From positions 1,218,843-1,282,842 of the forward strand of contig NZ_JARVCO010000010.1 in NCBI RefSeq assembly GCF_034531395.1: a stretch of DNA of 64,000 nt. Reading direction: 5' to 3'. This stretch comes from Pontiella agarivorans (GTDB lineage Bacteria > Verrucomicrobiota > Kiritimatiellia > Kiritimatiellales > Pontiellaceae). Below, piece by piece: positions 62,707-64,000 of the stretch (within the stretch, counting starts at the first letter, position 1; each line of letters starts with the position of its first letter). The notes beneath the pieces are model-generated. The model did no database searches. It was not told where the DNA came from and saw only the letters and a list, made by a program, of their open reading frames with translations. The position numbers and the translations under genes were made by a program.

Positions 62707-63127
62707 TTTTTTCTTTTTGGTTACTTACAGATACGTGAACTACAAGATAGCTCACTGTGGCAAGTAGCCCGATTAGAAGTAGAACGTAGGATGTCCAGAC
62801 AACTCTTAATCTCCACTTTGCTAGAACTTTGTGTTTTTTATCCTGTTCCTCATCTTCAGGGTTTTCATGTGCTTTAGCATGATTGAAATAACGCTTTGCG
62901 TTCAGATGCAGTTCTATCAAACACGAAACTACCGTTAACGAAAAGAACACCAGTCCGATTAAGATGAGAGCTTGTTCTGTTTTGGTTATTGAAAGGTCTT
63001 TGAATGATAGGGTCGCAAAAAAGATGCCGGATCCTGCTGCTGAGATTGACAGAACATACGCCTTCAGTTTGTCTCCCTCAGCTTTGGCTCTATTATGGAA
63101 TTCATGAATTTTTTGTTCTTTGTTCAT
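62627..63127 (-). CDS. Four-TM membrane protein reading through attC (integron cassette gene)
   Basis: 166 residues. A charged N-terminus precedes helices AYVLSISAAGSGIFFATL, ALILIGLVFFSLTVVSCLI, a charged loop (KAHENPEDEEQDKKHK), and VVWTSYVLLLIGLLATVSYLVV. The C-terminal tail (NPNQRLEPIVTTPADKVEAQ) is encoded by the attC, and the TAA overlaps the core site. Function unknown. The start is 18 bp from the cassette's core site. Confidence 0.75.
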   Translation of the reverse strand: MNKEQKIHEFHNRAKAEGDKLKAYVLSISAAGSGIFFATLSFKDLSITKTEQALILIGLVFFSLTVVSCLIELHLNAKRYFNHAKAHENPEDEEQDKKHKVLAKWRLRVVWTSYVLLLIGLLATVSYLVVHVSVSNQKEKNPNQRLEPIVTTPADKVEAQSTQAHP

Positions 63128-63144
63128 TTATATTATCTGATCCC

Positions 63145-63245
63145 AACGTTAAGGGTGAGCCTCCAGAAACGAGGAAACAAACATGATAACAAACACAAAC
63201 AAACGCGGGCGAGTTTCTGGTAGTGCTCCAACCGCTGGTTCGGAT
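63145..63245 (-). repeat. attC site of the reversed-ORF cassette
   Basis: CS AACGTT at 63145-63150; minus strand CGAACCAGCGGTTGGAGC ... GGAGGCTCACCCTTAACGTT. A long extra stem CCAGAAAC / GTTTCTGG lies inside. Confidence 0.82.
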
Positions 63246-63288
63246 GTGGTTTTAGCTGAAGAATCGCTGTTTATGTTCGCCGAGCAAC

Positions 63289-63603
63289 GTGGGCGAAAAG
63301 TGCTCGGTGAAAAAAACTGAATTTGAAAAATGGTGTGAATCATTTTCGATAAAACAGGTTTTGAAACGTTTTGGTATTACGGCTCTACCCGGTGATCGGG
63401 TTGTTCTCAAAAATTTCTATCTTGGCGAGCAAACGATCAGAATTGCGGAGGATGATCGCCATTATTTCAACGTCTACGGCGTTGGGTGTAGCGATGAGTT
63501 TTAGAGTGACTTTCCGCAGGATGCTTACGACCTAGTTAATTTCTTTGGGCTTGGGTATCGGCATAAATGCGGATGGGAGCGAGAGTTGTTGAACGAATTG
63601 TAA
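63289..63603 (+). pseudogene. Reversed cassette ORF interrupted by an in-frame TAG
   Basis: Plus-strand frame starting GTG at 63289 (also GTG 63307): VKKTEFEKWCESFSIKQVLK ... YFNVYGVGCSDEF, TAG (63502-63504), then SDFPQDAYDLVNFFGLGYRH KCGWERELLNEL to TAA at 63603. Both halves look like one protein of about 104 residues. The gene runs against the cassette orientation. No family recognised; a suppressed codon rather than decay cannot be excluded. Confidence 0.6.
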
Positions 63604-63607
63604 TCCG

Positions 63608-63693
63608 AACGTTAAGGGTGAGTTTCGGTGAACATAAATTTTGACTAGATTAATTCCGCGTTGGCCACCGTAAACTCGAACCACTGGTTGGAA
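63608..63693 (-). repeat. attC site of ORF-less cassette copy 2
   Basis: CS AACGTT at 63608-63613; arms as in the attC at 61897 (GGTTCGAGTTTACGG / CCGAAACTCACCC). Confidence 0.85.
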
Positions 63694-63854
63694 AAGACTC
63701 TGTTTTGAGCAAGTCAGTATTTCAGGTTTTCTACGTTTCTCTGCAGGTTGTCCGGGCACAGCAGGAAGTCCGGTGAAAAGCAGGTTGTCCGGTGAATTGT
63801 CTGCAAATCTGATTCATTGGATTTTTATGTACCCAAGTGAGTTGTTCCAACGTT
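63614..63854 (-). repeat. ORF-less integron cassette, copy 2
   Basis: 241 bp, nearly identical to copy 1 and copy 3, with the same three CCGGAC(AA/TT)CCTGC units (63743-63792). In copies 2 and 3 one minus-strand frame is open for 28 codons (starts MNQICRQ); in copy 1 it is broken, so it is probably not a gene. Confidence 0.8.
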
Positions 63855-63934
63855 AGGGATGAGTTTCGGTGAACATAAACATTGACCTGATTAATTCCGC
63901 GTCGGCCACCGTAAACTCGAACCACTGGTTGGAA
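63849..63934 (-). repeat. attC site of ORF-less cassette copy 3
   Basis: CS AACGTT at 63849-63854, followed by the same arms as at 61897 and 63608. Confidence 0.85.
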
Positions 63935-64000
63935 AAGACTCTGTTTTGAGCAAGTCAGTATCTCAGGTTTTCTACGTTTCTCTGCAGGTTGTCCGGGCAC
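63855..64000 (-). repeat. ORF-less integron cassette, copy 3 (truncated by window edge)
   Basis: Sequence as in copies 1 and 2 up to the first CCGGACAACCTGC unit at 63983-64000. Two copies are therefore directly adjacent (copies 2 and 3), and the third is separated by three other cassettes. Confidence 0.8.

Noticed and set aside
61900..64000. CRISPR array
   Set aside because: The repeats are long (about 240 bp) or are 80-100-bp attC sites with genes between them; there are no 28-37-bp direct repeats with uniform spacers and no cas genes.
63532..64000. Two small minus-strand open frames (about 75 and 89 codons) starting MPGQPAEKRRK
   Set aside because: They run through the ORF-less cassette and across its attC and core site into the next cassette, the frame is broken in copy 1, and the composition is not protein-like.
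1..64000. rRNA, tRNA, or prophage genes
   Set aside because: No tRNA cloverleaf, rRNA sequence, phage structural gene or recombinase was recognised by reading the window; a tRNAscan/Infernal run would be decisive.

Overview
The window looks like a chromosomal segment from a Gram-negative, GC-rich, probably marine bacterium of the PVC group. A Kiritimatiellota/Verrucomicrobiota relative is my inference; there is no rRNA to prove it. Supporting signs are lipoproteins and a complete RND-TolC pump (outer membrane), a PurS-PurS-PurL fusion, an exported 994-residue GH105-type polysaccharide enzyme, and a recurring TTCCAA-N3-TTGGAA palindrome.

Layout. 1-17 kb is mostly housekeeping: the end of a K+ channel, a DA1-like LIM/HExxH protein, an ACT-domain + PFL pair, MsrA, a hemolysin III-family protein, purH, a DEAD-box helicase, recQ, a META lipoprotein, an unknown exported protein, an AIM24-like protein and purSL. 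17.1-30.1 kb is a stress/detoxification block: a TetR repressor with GAATGATCATTC-type operators, a divergent run of seven redox/detoxification genes, then an RND pump operon that carries a similar operator. 30.4-44.4 kb is a looser accessory region: thiM-thiE, a MarR-EamA-nitroreductase unit with clear operators, a run of small stand-alone genes (VOC, NTF2-like, SRPBCC, DUF4386), a YczE-like and an MFS transporter, a lipoprotein peroxiredoxin, a second TetR with flanking operators, and tag.

44.5-51.2 kb holds a sigma-54 module. An XylR/V4R-type enhancer-binding protein is divergent from an M20 peptidase-acetate kinase-degenerate acetate kinase operon. A -24/-12 promoter and a cluster of inverted repeats lie between them, and a membrane-anchored AraC-type regulator follows. 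51.3-59.25 kb contains the GH105-type enzyme, asd, an EamA transporter, a pabB-pabC fusion that has absorbed two different palindromic repeats in frame, a thiamine-binding MTH1187-family protein and a DUF454 protein.

59.4-64 kb is the most unusual part and is visibly AT-richer: the distal end of a chromosomal integron cassette array. Eight attC sites are recognisable, with cassettes read on the minus strand. They carry small membrane proteins, a large TPR lipoprotein, one reversed and nonsense-interrupted ORF, and three copies of a nearly identical ORF-less cassette of about 240 bp. Some cassette genes run through their own attC, so the recombination site encodes their C-terminal tail. The array ends against a decayed IS4-like transposase fragment. 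The integrase and attI should lie beyond the right edge.
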